Shown here piece by piece: positions 47,379 to 60,735 of a DNA stretch of 64,000 bases (positions are counted from its first letter, which is position 1; each line of letters opens with the position of its first letter). The position numbers and the translations under genes are program-made. Source of the stretch: Sipunculus nudus (Eukaryota > Annelida > Sipuncula > Golfingiida > Sipunculidae); the NCBI GenBank assembly GCA_026874595.1, contig CM049310.1:19136058-19200057 (forward strand). Reading direction: 5' to 3'. The notes beneath the pieces are model-generated. The model ran no database searches and was not told where the DNA came from. It saw only the letters and a list, made by a program, of their open reading frames with translations.

Positions 47379-47823
47379 CTGTGGATTCAGTATTTTTCTT
47401 TGTTTTTTTTTATTTTTGTGGAATTTGTGGCTATCCGTGAAATATAAAGTTCACAAAAATTAAAGTTTAATTTAGAGAAATCTGTTGACATATACTCACA
47501 TATTTTCACTCATGATTCAAATAAGTGGGCCAATATATTTGTTGTTGTGTCATTGTGCCTACAACTCATTTGCACCGGGTTTGCTTGAAATTCACATTTA
47601 ATTCAATGAGTAGTCAATTAAAAGTTGTAAACATTTAATGCATTTCTTACTATAAAAAATAATGATCTTTGGCTTATTTTCAGGTCTGTTCAATTATTAA
47701 TTTTGATCCAAGCATAACTAGAAATGATTAATCCACAAAATTTTTAACCACACAAATAGTGACTGTGTTTCATGTCAAGAAATCCCAGAAATTTTAAACC
47801 CACAATATTTTCTGAATCCACAG
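47379..47823. mobile_element. 445-bp MITE with TA flanks
   Basis: The ends CTGTGGATTCAG (47379-47390) and CTGAATCCACAG (47812-47823) are perfect 12-bp inverted repeats, directly flanked by TA at 47377-47378 and 47824-47825. The sub-terminal regions are also partly inverted (TTTGTGG, ATTTTTGTGG and CCACAAAATTTTT words). There is no coding capacity. TA duplication is typical of Tc1/mariner-mobilised MITEs; that assignment is inference. Confidence 0.82.
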
Positions 47824-47825
47824 TA

Positions 47826-50800
47826 TTATATAAATTATTTTTTTTTGTAATTTAAAAAATCAATCTTTTCATTTTGATTTTGTATTCTATATATACGGAT
47901 AACATCTGATTCATATGCCAATGAGGCAAGTTCAGGCAACTATAGAAATACTGTTCATCTGTGTAGAAGGTGGTATCTCCTCCACTGAAGGTTTCATTCT
48001 TGTGATAAATTCCCTCTCATGTTTATGGTAAATTTGAAACCCTCCAGGACATTTTCAGTACAATATTCATATCTGTTAATGTAATATCTTTTATCATGCT
48101 GTTTTTTATGTTATGTCCTATTGTGTCATAAATTATCTGAATTTGTAGAAAGTATATATTCATTCTTTGTAATAACATCATCATAAAGACATTTAAAATG
48201 AGTCATGGTTCTAGATGAACCACACAGTATACACAGGCAATGCATTTAATAGGAAAATATGCATCTTTTTTTTCCAGTCTCGCATCCAGAATAGTAGGTT
48301 ATCTTCCTCGGTGACACCCAATATGATATAATATTACAGTTCTAAGTCAATACATGATTCACATACATCAGTGACTGCCTGATAAATCTATGGATGTCAC
48401 CTCCATTTTTCTGAAAATCCTCAGAAACAGCATCAGCAAAGATATCCAGTGACAGGGGCAGACAGTGATTTACTTCAGACATGACCAGAATTCTTATTTG
48501 CGCTCTGACTTTAGTAATATAGAGCCACCTGGCAGTGATCCTTGTTTAAATTGGGAAATCAGGTCCACCGCCGACACTGTGTTGACCATGTGACTTCTGT
48601 TAATAAGGAATACATGAGACAGCAAGCAACCACCCACATATGACAACCAAAACCTAACACTAGTTAGACAAACAAGATCTGTCAGTGAGGTATACTGTTT
48701 ATATTAATCAAAGTATCCAAGCAATAAAAGTTTAACTGGTAGCTCCATTCTAACAACATGTCCTTTTCCTGTTTCAAAATGAATTTCAAGAAAATATCTT
48801 AAAGCAACTTCCTTGATTAGAATATTTAGTTTTTACTAAATTTCATAATACTTGGAAAATGAATGCCATTCCTGTATTTCCTCAATGGTGATCCATATTA
48901 GAAGAATGTCCATGGAATTTTTCTGGCCCTTTACCTGAAATTATGATTACTTTATAAAATTGATAATATTTACCATACTCCAAATTTTTCCATACTGCAA
49001 AGAATTCCACTTATAAATATTTTGTAACTCATAAAGAAAGATGAACATCTACACTTTAAACATCATGTGTAATACAAGGCACATTCAGTGACCCTAATCA
49101 GCAGAACCCCTGTATACCTGACAATAATGTGCATGGCTGAGACGTCGTAATGAGGAGTAGCATGCCTAAATAAAACGCCAGTATATTTCACTTTGAACGT
49201 CAATGATGTGTTCTTAAACCAAAAATGTCACTTTTGCTGTCTTATCTGCAGCATTTAACAGGCATATTTCAAAGATTTATCTGCCATCAAATGTCAGAAT
49301 CATTCCTGCTACATATTCCCCTGTCACCAGATGGTACTACAGTAAAGTTTCAAAAGACACATTCCAGAAGGAATCCTTAGCTCAACACTGGTGCCACAGA
49401 TGGAGTAAAACTGTACTAAACCTATCCCAGGGTGTTTATGGAAGGCTGTTTGTCCCGCTTTGTGGAATTAAGCCAACTCTGTTATTCTTATTGAGTTGTG
49501 TACTCTGGAGGGCTAAAATGCTCTGTCCTCGGGTTTAAGTTTAGTCGTGGTCTATTCTTCTTTTCACACCCCTCTGGCCTTGTATAAACACAGCTTGGGT
49601 GAATAATTCAGTAGGCGCCACTTCAGCGTCCACAAGAAGTTGGGTCCTCTTCCTCCTGTTAACCTGACATGCAGGCCATACAACAACCCCTCCATGGGTT
49701 TTCCATGTACTTAAGAGTTCATTTATGTTATATTTTCACCACCTGTCCGCAGTCTCTGGTTGTCTTTCCGTGTCGCAGGTTAATTACAGTTTAATTACAG
49801 CACGCTAGTGACCTGTTAAAGATTTTTATTGAGTCCCCCCACTTTTCCATCAGCTGTTCAACCAACTAATATTAGTAGAGGATAATTTATGATACAGAAA
49901 TCATAAAGACAAATAGTAACTGCTGGAAACCTCTTATACAGCAACAAGACATTTTTATTGAAATTCCTTTAATACTTTTCTCAAAAGGTTTATCCTCTTT
50001 ATCATATGATGGATACTCTACTTATATTAAAAACAGCTTGTTTTACAGTAGTTATACATGGTGGGAAATCCCTCTATTATAAAACTATTCTGCCTGTTTT
50101 ATTGTAAAACTCAATTATATTTCCCATTTGGAACATTTCTTTCAAAGCACAATCACTCATTTACATATTCTAAAAAAAACAGGGACATAGATTCTGCACT
50201 TGAACACTGCTGTGACTGTTTCCTGTTATTTTTTATGCTCTCACCTTTCATCTGAACTAGATATTGTTGATTCAGTACAAACCACATGACATAATCTTCC
50301 TAAAATTTACTTTTCTGCTTTTTCTGTGCAGTTTGAAATTAAGTACTGAAACATTGTATTGAGTTTCCTTTTTGCACAGCTCTAGCAGAGAGAAATCATA
50401 GACCAATGCTTTGATGTGTATGTGTAAGCAATTTAGTTTTACTTGATTAATTAATTTTAGCATGCACCAGCACTGCTGTCTGAACAGACTTTGATCATGT
50501 CTGCTGAGGCCATTAGGCAAGTCCAGCTGAAGTGCACTGGTAGAGGCATTTTATTGAATATCCTTTCCTTTATGCAAATATTTGCTGAACAAATCATTGA
50601 GGCTTGTTTCTGATAACCAATATGGCATCATTATGGTTAATAGCTCATCAGAACCATGTTTGTTCAAATTCTGAAAAATAATATTCCTACCTTCAATAAA
50701 TTTTGCAACTGGTGCCTCTTCAATGATGCTTATTGTTTCACATTCTCAATGAGTCAGGCTAAATGTGTGTATTTTTGACGTGACTAACAACGAAACATCA

Positions 50801-53800
50801 CAAATTTCCCTGAAAACAAACCAATCAGGCTACCCTTGTCCAGTGGCCTCTTCATTTAACTCCCCATAAGGGAAATCTAAATTCATTCGTAAAGACCATT
50901 TGTGGTTAACTTGAGTATTGTTTGTCTGGGCAACTAGCTCTACACCCAGGACAAATTGAGAATTATCCCATGGATTAAAACCATAAGGGAAACATCATTA
51001 AACAAGAATACCAACAAGTTATCATCATTTAAGGAAGACCCTGTCTAAATGAGATAGGTGCAGAACTAACGTAATCACGAAAATTTAATTATCCGCTTCA
51101 TGAGCGACACATAACTGCCATATAGTTATTAAAAGCTACTTGTACAATGAAAACATTTAAGTGATTAATTACTCATTGGCTAGATTGTAATCTTTCATCC
51201 CATGTGGCCAGACTGGTCACTAACCAGACATCCACAGGCAGTGAATGCTGGGGCTGTTAGTTTGTAAGCTCTGTAGATGCTGGGTTCTGGAGACAGCATA
51301 TGAAGCACACCTTTCAGTAAACATAAAGCTGATATACACCATAGCTGCAGAAACCAACACAAAACTAAGCATTAAGCCATTACCTCCTGGTGGGTGATGG
51401 TACACAAACCGTCAGTCTATCTGTCATCAAATCTATCTCTCATCAACGTTCCCACCATTCCTGAACTAAAATTTTCTCCTCTGGACAATACCATGATAAT
51501 TTACAATTGACACTATTATGCTTGGTTTAAATTACCAGCCCTCTGGAATAAACCACCGTCCCCTAACCTAGGAGCCATAAATCACTGGAAGATCTTGAAC
51601 TGGCTCCTCTGTGTCTAAGTAATATGTCTTCAGCTGTCTATTAGGGTGACCACTGGGCAGTTTACTCACGCTGGTATTGAAAGGAATGTAATGAACTGTG
51701 TTCATGCATGACACAAGGTGTATGGTTAATGTCCATCTGTCCAACACCCTCTACATTACAACCTGACATTAAACATATGTATTGGTTTTAAATTCTGATT
51801 GATCAATGTTTTACTGTGCATGTAGTGAAAGCTCTGTTTTCCTAAACAATATAAAATGAAGAAAATAACTAATGCCAATCCAGTAAATGTGACTTGCATG
51901 CGACTTCTAACATCAAGTTATATTCATTTAAATGGGAAATAATAAGAAAAAAAAATAGATTTATGGGGGATTTTTTTCAGACGTTGATTTGATAAATTAT
52001 AGATCTATTCAACCAAGTTTTTTTTATGTATGCTTTCTTTATTTTTTTTTATGTTTTCAGACAAAATAAACAAGTTCACACATGGGCAAATCAACTACAA
52101 ATATGATGAAAGTATGAGCCTAAAGCAAGGGTTTACCCAAGCAGAATTCTAATATATCAATGTACATAATATTTCATTAAAGATATACATCAGGCCTGAA
52201 TGGTTGAGTGAACCATGTTAAAATTTAATGGTCAGGCATTTTATTTTAAACTCCAAATCAACTGAATTATGTAGCTTCATCAATGTTACATTTTCTCATT
52301 AAGCCTCGAATGATTCTATGGCCATGAATTATGTTCCTGTAATTAAGATAACACTTGCAAATGAAAACCTGTCAAACCACAAAGGTCAGACCACAAAAGT
52401 TATTAAATAAAGTTCAATGTGTGGGCTATTTTTAGTTTAAACTACTCAGAGAGTGTTTTAATAATTAAATATTTCAAATGAAATGGTTTTATTTGTTTTC
52501 CATTAGAGAAATGGGTCTGGAGCTTACAGAGCACTTTTTATTACCAATAATACAAACTGTGGCTGACATGGGCTCATTTTGATTTACCCAGTGGTAGAAA
52601 TAAATGTTTACAGTCTTGTTTTCACCGGCGATAACACATTAACAGGCCATAAGAGATATGAACCTGTTCAACAGGACCTCAGGGTATGAGGACATACTGA
52701 GCACCCAGGGAGTTTTTTTTTGTGTGCCATTAGGTATGAACAAGGAGCACTGTAAATCGGTAAGTAAAGCCTGAACGTAGCACAATCTGTAAAGCAATCT
52801 CTTCTAATGGACCTGGCAATGTAGAAAAGGTGAGCCCAGACCATTTACAGCCCTAAATGGAATGGATGTTGCCAGTCTGGTTGCTGAATGCAGCAGCCTC
52901 AGGTCCAGACTATAACAGCCCTCAGAAAGCATATAAATAGCTTGGTGTTAACCCTTAATGAAATGATAACAGGGTAAGTGTTGGGAAAACACACAGAAGG
53001 AGGGTTCTGTTCACAGCACAAGCATCTGCTGTAACAACAAAAGTCACCAGGAGAGTAGAGCTATCTCGCATTTACCAAGCAGCGGATCTTGCATCTGCCC
53101 AGCAGTGTTAGTGATACCTTACTGTGTTGCAGCATACCTGGAGGTTTCTGATTAATGACAGAACTTCACACCTTTTGGATATCAGTGATTACTACTCCAT
53201 CTACTGATTGGATCAAGACAGATCTGCCATGAACGCCCATCACCACCATCTTCAACAGACAATCTCTGATCAATGATGACTGATTGTAATCTTCACACCA
53301 TGGTTGATTGCCTGGCACAATCATGTGATTTTCACAAATGTAAAATTTGCCAACTCTGTACTTTTGTTTGCACTTTTTTAATTTGTAATAATAAAAATAA
53401 TATATAGTATTTATATAGCACCAATTCTCTGATGTTTATTTTCTAAATAATAAGTAATAATTAAATAATTTATTTGATAAAATCTTAGTTTTAATTTTTG
53501 AAAGAACTGAACCTGAGAAGAAGAAAAATATTAGAGAGACGACTGTCACAGAAATATAGGACAGTCAGTAAAGCTGAGAGAATAAGAAAGATTCTATAAG
53601 CAAAATACACATTCCTGTAGTGATCTGGGAATTTTCTGACTCAAAAGTTGACTTAAACTGAAGAAAGGGGTGAATGCATCTGATAATTTCGTACATTATT
53701 TATCAATTGGACAAACAAAAACTTTGATCATTTATACTATAATTTTTCTCCTTTTTTGATCATTTGCTGCACTAAAGGCAAAAACACTAGTCAATCTATT

Positions 53801-53860
53801 CACATAAAATATACTATACTCTTTAGTAAAATGGTAATTGCTTAAATATTTTTAAATATT
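47826..53860. other. Noncoding DNA, no gene recognised
   Basis: AT-rich throughout, with a less AT-rich, non-repetitive patch at about 49490-49770 that has stops in all frames. The short minus-strand ORF at 51220-51405 has a hydrophobic start, but its possible donors do not give the phase needed for the next DDR exon. Confidence 0.5.
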
Positions 53861-53862
53861 TG

Positions 53863-54041
53863 TTATAAAGCTTTGTTTTATCATTTTAAATAAAAATTCT
53901 GTCTGATGTTAACATAAGATAAAAGAAGATAGTCATGTGGTATATTAGCGAAACATTTTTAAAAAGTTGAAAAATTTTATAAAGCTTCCTTTCATCAGTT
54001 TAAATATAAATTCTACATAATGTTAACATAAAACAAAAGGA
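53863..54041. repeat. Diverged direct repeat, two copies 114 bp apart
   Basis: TTATAAAGCTT...TTTAAATA(A)AAATTCT...GATGTTAACATAA.A.AAAAG occurs from 53863 and from 53977. It lies in a very A-rich segment. Confidence 0.7.
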
Positions 54042-57000
54042 TGAAACAGATAAATATTAATTTAGAAGAAACATTAATTGTAAAAATGAAAGAGAATAAC
54101 TGAATAATTGAGTCAAAATTTGAAACAATTTTCAAGACTTAAATGAAAGATATAAAATGAAACAACTTATTTCAATGGAGAACAAAAGGGGAAGAAAGGT
54201 CCTTAAGCTGAATGCAGCAGTGCACATTGAAAGTTGAGACTAAAATAAATCAAGGGAATTTTTAAATAAAGAATAAAATCTGTGAGATATTGGACTGCAC
54301 TAAGTTGAAAAAGTTTGGAGCAAAACAGTTAAAAGGAATGGAAAGGGTGGAGATAGAAAAAAGAAAAAACAGATAAAAGATGAAGATAAGAGATAATAAA
54401 TAAGGCACTATGGCCTTCGCTGAACGGAGATTGCTGAAAAAGTGATTATCTGGCTACAAAGAAACAGGCTGGGTCCATCAGGGGAGACAGATACCATGAA
54501 ATGATTAAAGGCATGACTAAAACTCTAAATTTGTGGGAACATTTCAAGCTCACTCTCAGCAAAGAAAATCCCTAGACCCATTAAAGAATCTATAAAATGT
54601 AAGATGGAATAATTTTAAAGAACAGCGATCGAGTCACACCTGTACCCGCTACAGGCTGGAGATGAAGCCAACTGATTCTCTGTGAAGCTGCAGTAGAACA
54701 GACCATGTGATCTAATGGACTCAAGTAAAGATAAAGACCTCTGTGATAAAGTAACTGGAAAAGACAGCTTACATGCAATGAGAATGAACATAGCTAAATC
54801 ATACTCACAGAAATCGGCTGATATTGCTGACGATATCAGTAGACAAAAGCACACCAGTGTGGCAGCTGGTCCCCTTGGCTCCCTTTTAACGTACATTTTC
54901 CACACTGTCACGTATCCACAAGGTTCATCTGAGGCAGGAAAACTGAGGTTTTATCCGCTACTCAGATAAATAATAAAACACCTGTATGTGCAGAAGGCAT
55001 TGTAATTGTACAGGCACTGACACCTGGGATATCAATAGGTCTTCTGCCAAGGTTTCCCCGCAACACTCTGCTTAAAACACTACTTCACTCCTTTTGGTCT
55101 GCCTTAATAATCTCTTCATAATCCATGGATAAACAGGTATAAGGATTCTCCAGTGCGGCCACCACAGGTCTTGTCCGCCCAGGTCCTGTGTGTAATATGA
55201 ACAATCCTGGAATGGCACTCTCTTGGTCTATCTGTGTTTGACAGATGCTGTGGTAAGGTGTCCTCTGAGCACACATGAAACATCCCTTGCTCTGCACGGA
55301 GCCCTGCTTGCCGGAGATGTGACCACTCCCGGAGAGCACGAGCCTCACACTGAGCGTGTCTCTCTCTCTGGCCGCTATGACGATTGGTGAAGCTGCCCGT
55401 GTGTGCACTCATCTGCTACATGTAGACGTAAAGCATGTGTCACTGCCTCAAGACCTGTGTTACTCCAGCAGGGTAAACCTTACTTTACCCACAGACCAAG
55501 GTTCCTCATCAGCTAAGCCATGTGTGTTCTCAACACCCACCGTGTATGTCCTCTGCTCTCACACCTACAATAAGCAACAATCGGTGTCAATTCTCCATCA
55601 TTAACTCCTCACTGAGACCAAACCATTCCCATTAGAAGGGGTGGCAGGTACAGACTAATGGCTAGGCATGGAATACTGATTAAACTACAAGGAAGCTTCC
55701 CATACCAATAGCCAGTGAAGCAATGTGTATGGGTCGCCTCTCAAAGATTCCAAGCTCAGATTACAAATGGTTTGAATGCCCTTTGAATAAAGCCATGCAT
55801 TCTAATGACATTTAAGGTAACTGTGAAATAACAATTATCCTGATGCAGGGAAACCTAGGAACAAAAACGGATCCTATTTCAACAATCATCTCTGTGTGTT
55901 TAAGCCCCATTCACTGAGCATCACCCAAACATAGAATATATTAAGCATATGATTTTAAGCAATTTTTACATTGGTAATTACGAAAGCAAATATAAATTCC
56001 CCATTTAACATGAAGAGATTGGCCCAGCACAATAACAGGCTGAGCACAATAGAAAAGCTAACTCTGGCTTGGATTTCATAGTAAGCTCAGAGCGGTGTAT
56101 GAAAAGGATGTCACAAACTATAGTGCTGGAATTACACTACTAATTAGTAACATAGAGCTGCTTAATGGATGTAGGCACGTTTCACGGCAGATCTAATTTC
56201 ATTGTGACAGCACAGTGGGGGTACACATAGATCATCTTTACTATGTGTCTGCAGCAGATAATACAATGAAGCCACCGCACCAAATATTAATTGCTGCGAC
56301 TAACTAGCTCACCAGTATTTTGATATCCCCATGCACATTCAAATTTACTCTGGTGCAGATAATGTGAAACTCTACATGTGACAACTGGCTCAAGTTACAT
56401 TCATAAAAAAAAAAAACAATTAAGAGTCCACCCACTTATTTGAAGATTAATGCTATCAATGCCTTTGTAATTTTAAATGAAAACAGACTAAAAGTAAGTT
56501 GTTCTTTACATGAAGTTTGTAACATAAAATTTCAAATATGCAGAGCAGATCAAGTAGAAAGAAAATTCCCTCCGGTCTCTAAATCAACAAGAAGAGGTGT
56601 CCAGTGTCAAAATAAACAACAAAACAGTCATGAAACACTATTATTGTGGTGAATAATTTGTTTTGACAAGATGATTATTAGATAAAGCTGGAGAAAAAAG
56701 GCCATTACAAGAATCACTGTCACTTATAAAACATATCAGGCAAACAAAAACATCTTGGTACAGACACTGCTTTGAACTCTTCATCAGGAAACAGGTTGTC
56801 CTCTTTGTAGTTAGGTCAGCATTTGTTCCAAAGTGCCAAATTACAGTCTGTGAGAACACTGTTTTTTGTCAGTCTAGTGTCACTCCCACATATTACAAGA
56901 ATACTTGGCATGTTTCACTGAACGTTTTTCCTCTAACCAATCAGAAAATATTGCTACTGCTATTGCTGTCCTCCACTGAACTCCTGTCATTTTGTAACTT

Positions 57001-57910
57001 ACACAATGATTGTCACTCAAGCACAACACATATATCAAATTATGTTAACTAATATGTTCAATGGAGCCCTAATTTTCATCATTTGAAGACCTACAAGGTA
57101 ACTTCTCAATTGGCACCTGTTTATAATGGGCTCTCTGTTACTGATAATAGAGCTGGCCCCACATAAAGTAGATTTGGATGTCCTTCAACTATAATATGAT
57201 CACCTTTGATTCACATGCAGTTCCAGTCCCACCACTCTCCTTATTTGTGAGGGTTTACTATATATACAAGGAAACTTCTCCTTATAGGCTTCTGTTTATG
57301 ACTGGTAACTATCTTTTACAGGCCTTGGCACTGCAGGGCTCCTGGGAGAGTAGACTCGGAGCTTGGTTGGTAACTTCTCTCATAGAGGGCATCTCTTTTT
57401 TACAATTACAGATTAAACCCAAGTCCTGTCAATATCCGACATTTGGAGGTTTCACAGTATCTATGCTAATGGAGAAAGAGATTTTTATTATTTTTCCTGA
57501 GCTATACTTCATTCCATCCATTCTTATAATCTCACTGCCATATAGGCTGATAAAACCAGGCTAGTTCAGATGGTATACATGGCAAACCATCCAGTCATCT
57601 GTACTTTGTAAATACAAGGTTGTCAAAACTCCCATGTTTACAAACTACAGTTCTGAGTACAATGCAGGTAAATTCTGGGATGAAACCTGGCCAGTTCTGC
57701 AAGATCAGAGTACGTGTTACCTGTAGTGTGCTGAAGGAGGTACTGACAGAGACTGCACCTGCAGCAGTTTACTACTGGCCCTGATACAAGATGCCTGCTG
57801 GAATGACCTAAATGAAATCGACAGATGTGGCATTTGATGTACTTATAGTTGCAAATACTTAAACTCTGCACTGCCAATGTTGAACATGATACAAATAGGA
57901 CATGATTCTG
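54042..57910. other. Noncoding DNA, no gene recognised
   Basis: Overlapping ORFs at 54590-54969 and 55085-55604 occur on both strands in a less AT-rich stretch. None has a domain, and none continues through plausible splice sites into a recognisable protein. Confidence 0.45.
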
Positions 57911-58009
57911 AGCCAGGTAGTCCACATGTTACTAAATCAGGTGCCACCATGCAGTGGCAATCAACATAGCCAGCAGTCAATGTAACTAAGCCAGGAGGAA
58001 TCTGCAGTA

Positions 58010-58690
58010 GTCTATATGATACTGAATCAGGTGGCACCAGGTTACCTACAACAGTCTGCATGATACTGAACCATGTGGCACCTACAGCAATCCACATGAT
58101 ACTGAATCAGGTGGCACCCACAGCAATCCACATGATATTGAAACAGGTGGCACCTACAGCAATCCACATGATACTGAATCAGGTGGCACCTACAGCAGTC
58201 TGCATGATACTGAATCAGGTGGCACCTACAGCAATCCACATGATACTGAATCAGGTGGCACCTACAGCAATCCACATGATACTGAATCAGGTGGCACCCA
58301 CAGCAGTCCACATGATACTGAACCAGGTGGCACCTACAGCAGTCTGCATGATACTGAACCAGGTGGCACCTACAGCAATTCACATGATACTGAACCAGGT
58401 GGCACCTACAGCAATCCTCATGATACTGAATCAGGTGGCACCTACAGCAATCCACATGATACTGAATCAGGTGGCACCTACAGCATTCCAAATGATACTG
58501 AACTAAGTGGCACCTCTAGCAGGCCAAATGATACTGAATAAGGTGGCAGCTACAACAGTCTACATGATACTGAATCAGGTGGCAACTACAGCAATCCACA
58601 TGATACTGAATCATGTGGCACCAACAGGAGCATACAGGATACTGAATCTGATAAATCTGATGAAACTTACAGCAGTCCAAAAGATATGAA
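58010..58690. repeat. 36-bp minisatellite, about 18 copies, open in both directions
   Basis: The unit reads GATACTGAATCAGGTGGCAC then CTACAGCAATCCACAT, 36 bp, with one- to three-base variants. Degenerate copies extend left to about 57915. Because 36 is a multiple of three, frames stay open: the plus strand repeats MILNQVAPTAIH from 58060 to 58506 and the minus strand repeats CCRCHLIQYHVD over 58042-58491. Both readings are by-products of the array. No splice site, signal peptide or flanking coding sequence supports a gene. Confidence 0.93.
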
Positions 58691-60550
58691 TCAGGTAGCA
58701 TTTATAAAACATTTACATTTATGGCAGGTGGTTTGGGTTTTGTATATGGAACTGACACACACATCACCTGCAGTTATCACTGACATACTGGGTATGGAGG
58801 AGCTTGCAGTGGTTTCTATAGAGTATCAGCTGTGCCATGGTTACATTTTTTTTCATAGTATCTTTCCATCATCACAGCAGATTGCCTGTATCAGTTTTAC
58901 TGCATGTCTATTATGGGCGCAGCATCATTCACCTTTTTTTAAATGAATTTGCCCCCTTAGTTCCAGTGTATAGCCTTGAGGGCCCTGTCACGGAACACAT
59001 TTACTTATGAATAATGACGCAGAGATAGTGATCTCAAATTCTTGAACAGCATGAGCTCATTCACAGTCAGCAATGATGTGATTACAAAGGAGATGGGGAT
59101 CACAGTAAAACAGTTAGCCTCTGATCTTTAGCTTGCACACTGTGACTCCAGTACCTGCTCAAACCATTCTCTGCTTGGCCACATCAAAACACAAAAGGAT
59201 GTAGGAGTGCCTTTGTAACCATAACCACAGGTTCATCACTACCTATTTGCTTCATAATATATAAACTATATGTAAGGTCACATATGGACACCATCCAGCA
59301 TCGATCTTTCATTTTCCCTCTTTGTTAAGTAGAGGTTTGCATGTTTGAATGAATAAGTTACTTATTCTTATCTACTTCTTTATGTATAAATCATTCATGT
59401 ACACAGAATCATTCTTTCATTTTTCTTTTCCTTGCTCTGAAGTATGCACAGAGTTGAGCGTTTGAATGTACAGTTTATCTTAGTCAGCAAGCAGGAACTG
59501 AACTCTGACAACATTCAGCAGAACTTAGAAATGGTTCAGTCTCACTTAAAACATACCATGTGCAAAAAAATTTAATATTGAAACAGAAGATTTTACAACC
59601 TTCAATCAGACCTACATGGTATTGAAAAGGAAAAGTGTTCTATATTAACCATATGAACATGGTCAATAACATCAAAGGTTGCAGCAGAGTGACCCTCAAC
59701 GACATGTGACAGATGAGTTGACATAGTAACCCGAGTGACATTTCAAAATCTTTTCCATATGTGCATATGCCACCTGACAAATTATTAATATAAATCACAC
59801 AGATGTGTGCTCCAGTCACTTCCTAAATGGCTTACACCTTACAATTGGGTACAAAAGAACAATGTGTTCACACTGCAGAAAACTGTTATCAAGTTAATAT
59901 TTAAATTATAGAAGTGAAAATTATAGACAGTAATTTACTAAACCTTGTTAATTTCATCTTCCCTGCTTCAGTTCAAGTTCTTGCAAAATAAATTAGTGAA
60001 ATTATTTTGTATACAAATTTCCTATCATCATACAATTCATGTGAATGCACCACAGCTAGTCATATGCTCTATGTGCATGTGACTTATGAATACATTTTAG
60101 GAGCTATATATTATATAATGTACCAGGGGCCTGGTCCTGTAATATTACCCAGGCACATACGGCTCTTTTGATTGAAACCTTGTGAAGAAAGCTAAACCTA
60201 AATATAACTATGGAAGCAAATCAGCTGATGCTTCAATGGTCCCATCCTCTCCACCTGTACAATGTCAGGGCAATCCCTATTTATTAATTATTTAAAAGCA
60301 GCACTTTAGTTATACCATGCAGAGGCTGTTTTGTATGGCACAGTCATGAAGAGTCTGTTGCTTGTTCCACAGAACGCAGATAACTGCTGGTATTGATAAA
60401 GAAGCACAACAGCTTTGTCATAATATGGAGAAAATGATTATATGTAAAATATATGTCTATAATGTATAAAATTGATCAGAATAATTAGCAAAACTTTACT
60501 GGTTCAGTATTGAAATACTATATATACAAAGGCTGGTATATATAATTACA
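58691..60550. other. Noncoding DNA, no feature recognised
   Basis: Ordinary AT-rich sequence with short ORFs only. Confidence 0.5.
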
Positions 60551-60554
60551 CAGA

Positions 60555-60735
60555 GAAATCTAGTCTGATGTCCACCCCGCTATCATGACCACTGCCGTTA
60601 AGACAACCACATTTTTGGTCCCGGAATTATGTAAACCCTCAGAAAACATTCCTGCTAACATGACCATCCCACTAACAGGACCACTTTGGCTGGTTCCACA
60701 GGTGGTCTTGTTAGCGAGAGTTCACTGTATATGTA
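60555..60735. repeat. Possible dispersed repeat of the 'GACCAC...GGTGGTC' type
   Basis: ATGACCACTGCCGTTAAGAC, CATGACCATCCCACTAACAG, GACCACTTTGG and CACAGGTGGTCTTGTTAGCG occur in series and end at GTTCACTGTATAT. Runs of this style are common dispersed repeats in molluscan genomes as I recall them. Only this copy is clear here, so confidence is low. Confidence 0.35.

Noticed and set aside
51220-51405. Minus-strand ORF with a signal-like start, considered as DDR exon 1
   Set aside because: Possible GT donors give phase 2 or 0, not the phase 1 needed.
55085-55604. Overlapping ORFs of 82-107 codons on both strands
   Set aside because: No domain or signal peptide, open in several frames at once, and no splice sites in a phase that fits the DDR exons; best explained by local lower AT content.
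57178-57564. 128-codon plus-strand ORF with hydrophobic stretches
   Set aside because: AT-rich DNA gives hydrophobic codons by chance; no topology or motif that I recognise, and no flanking exons.
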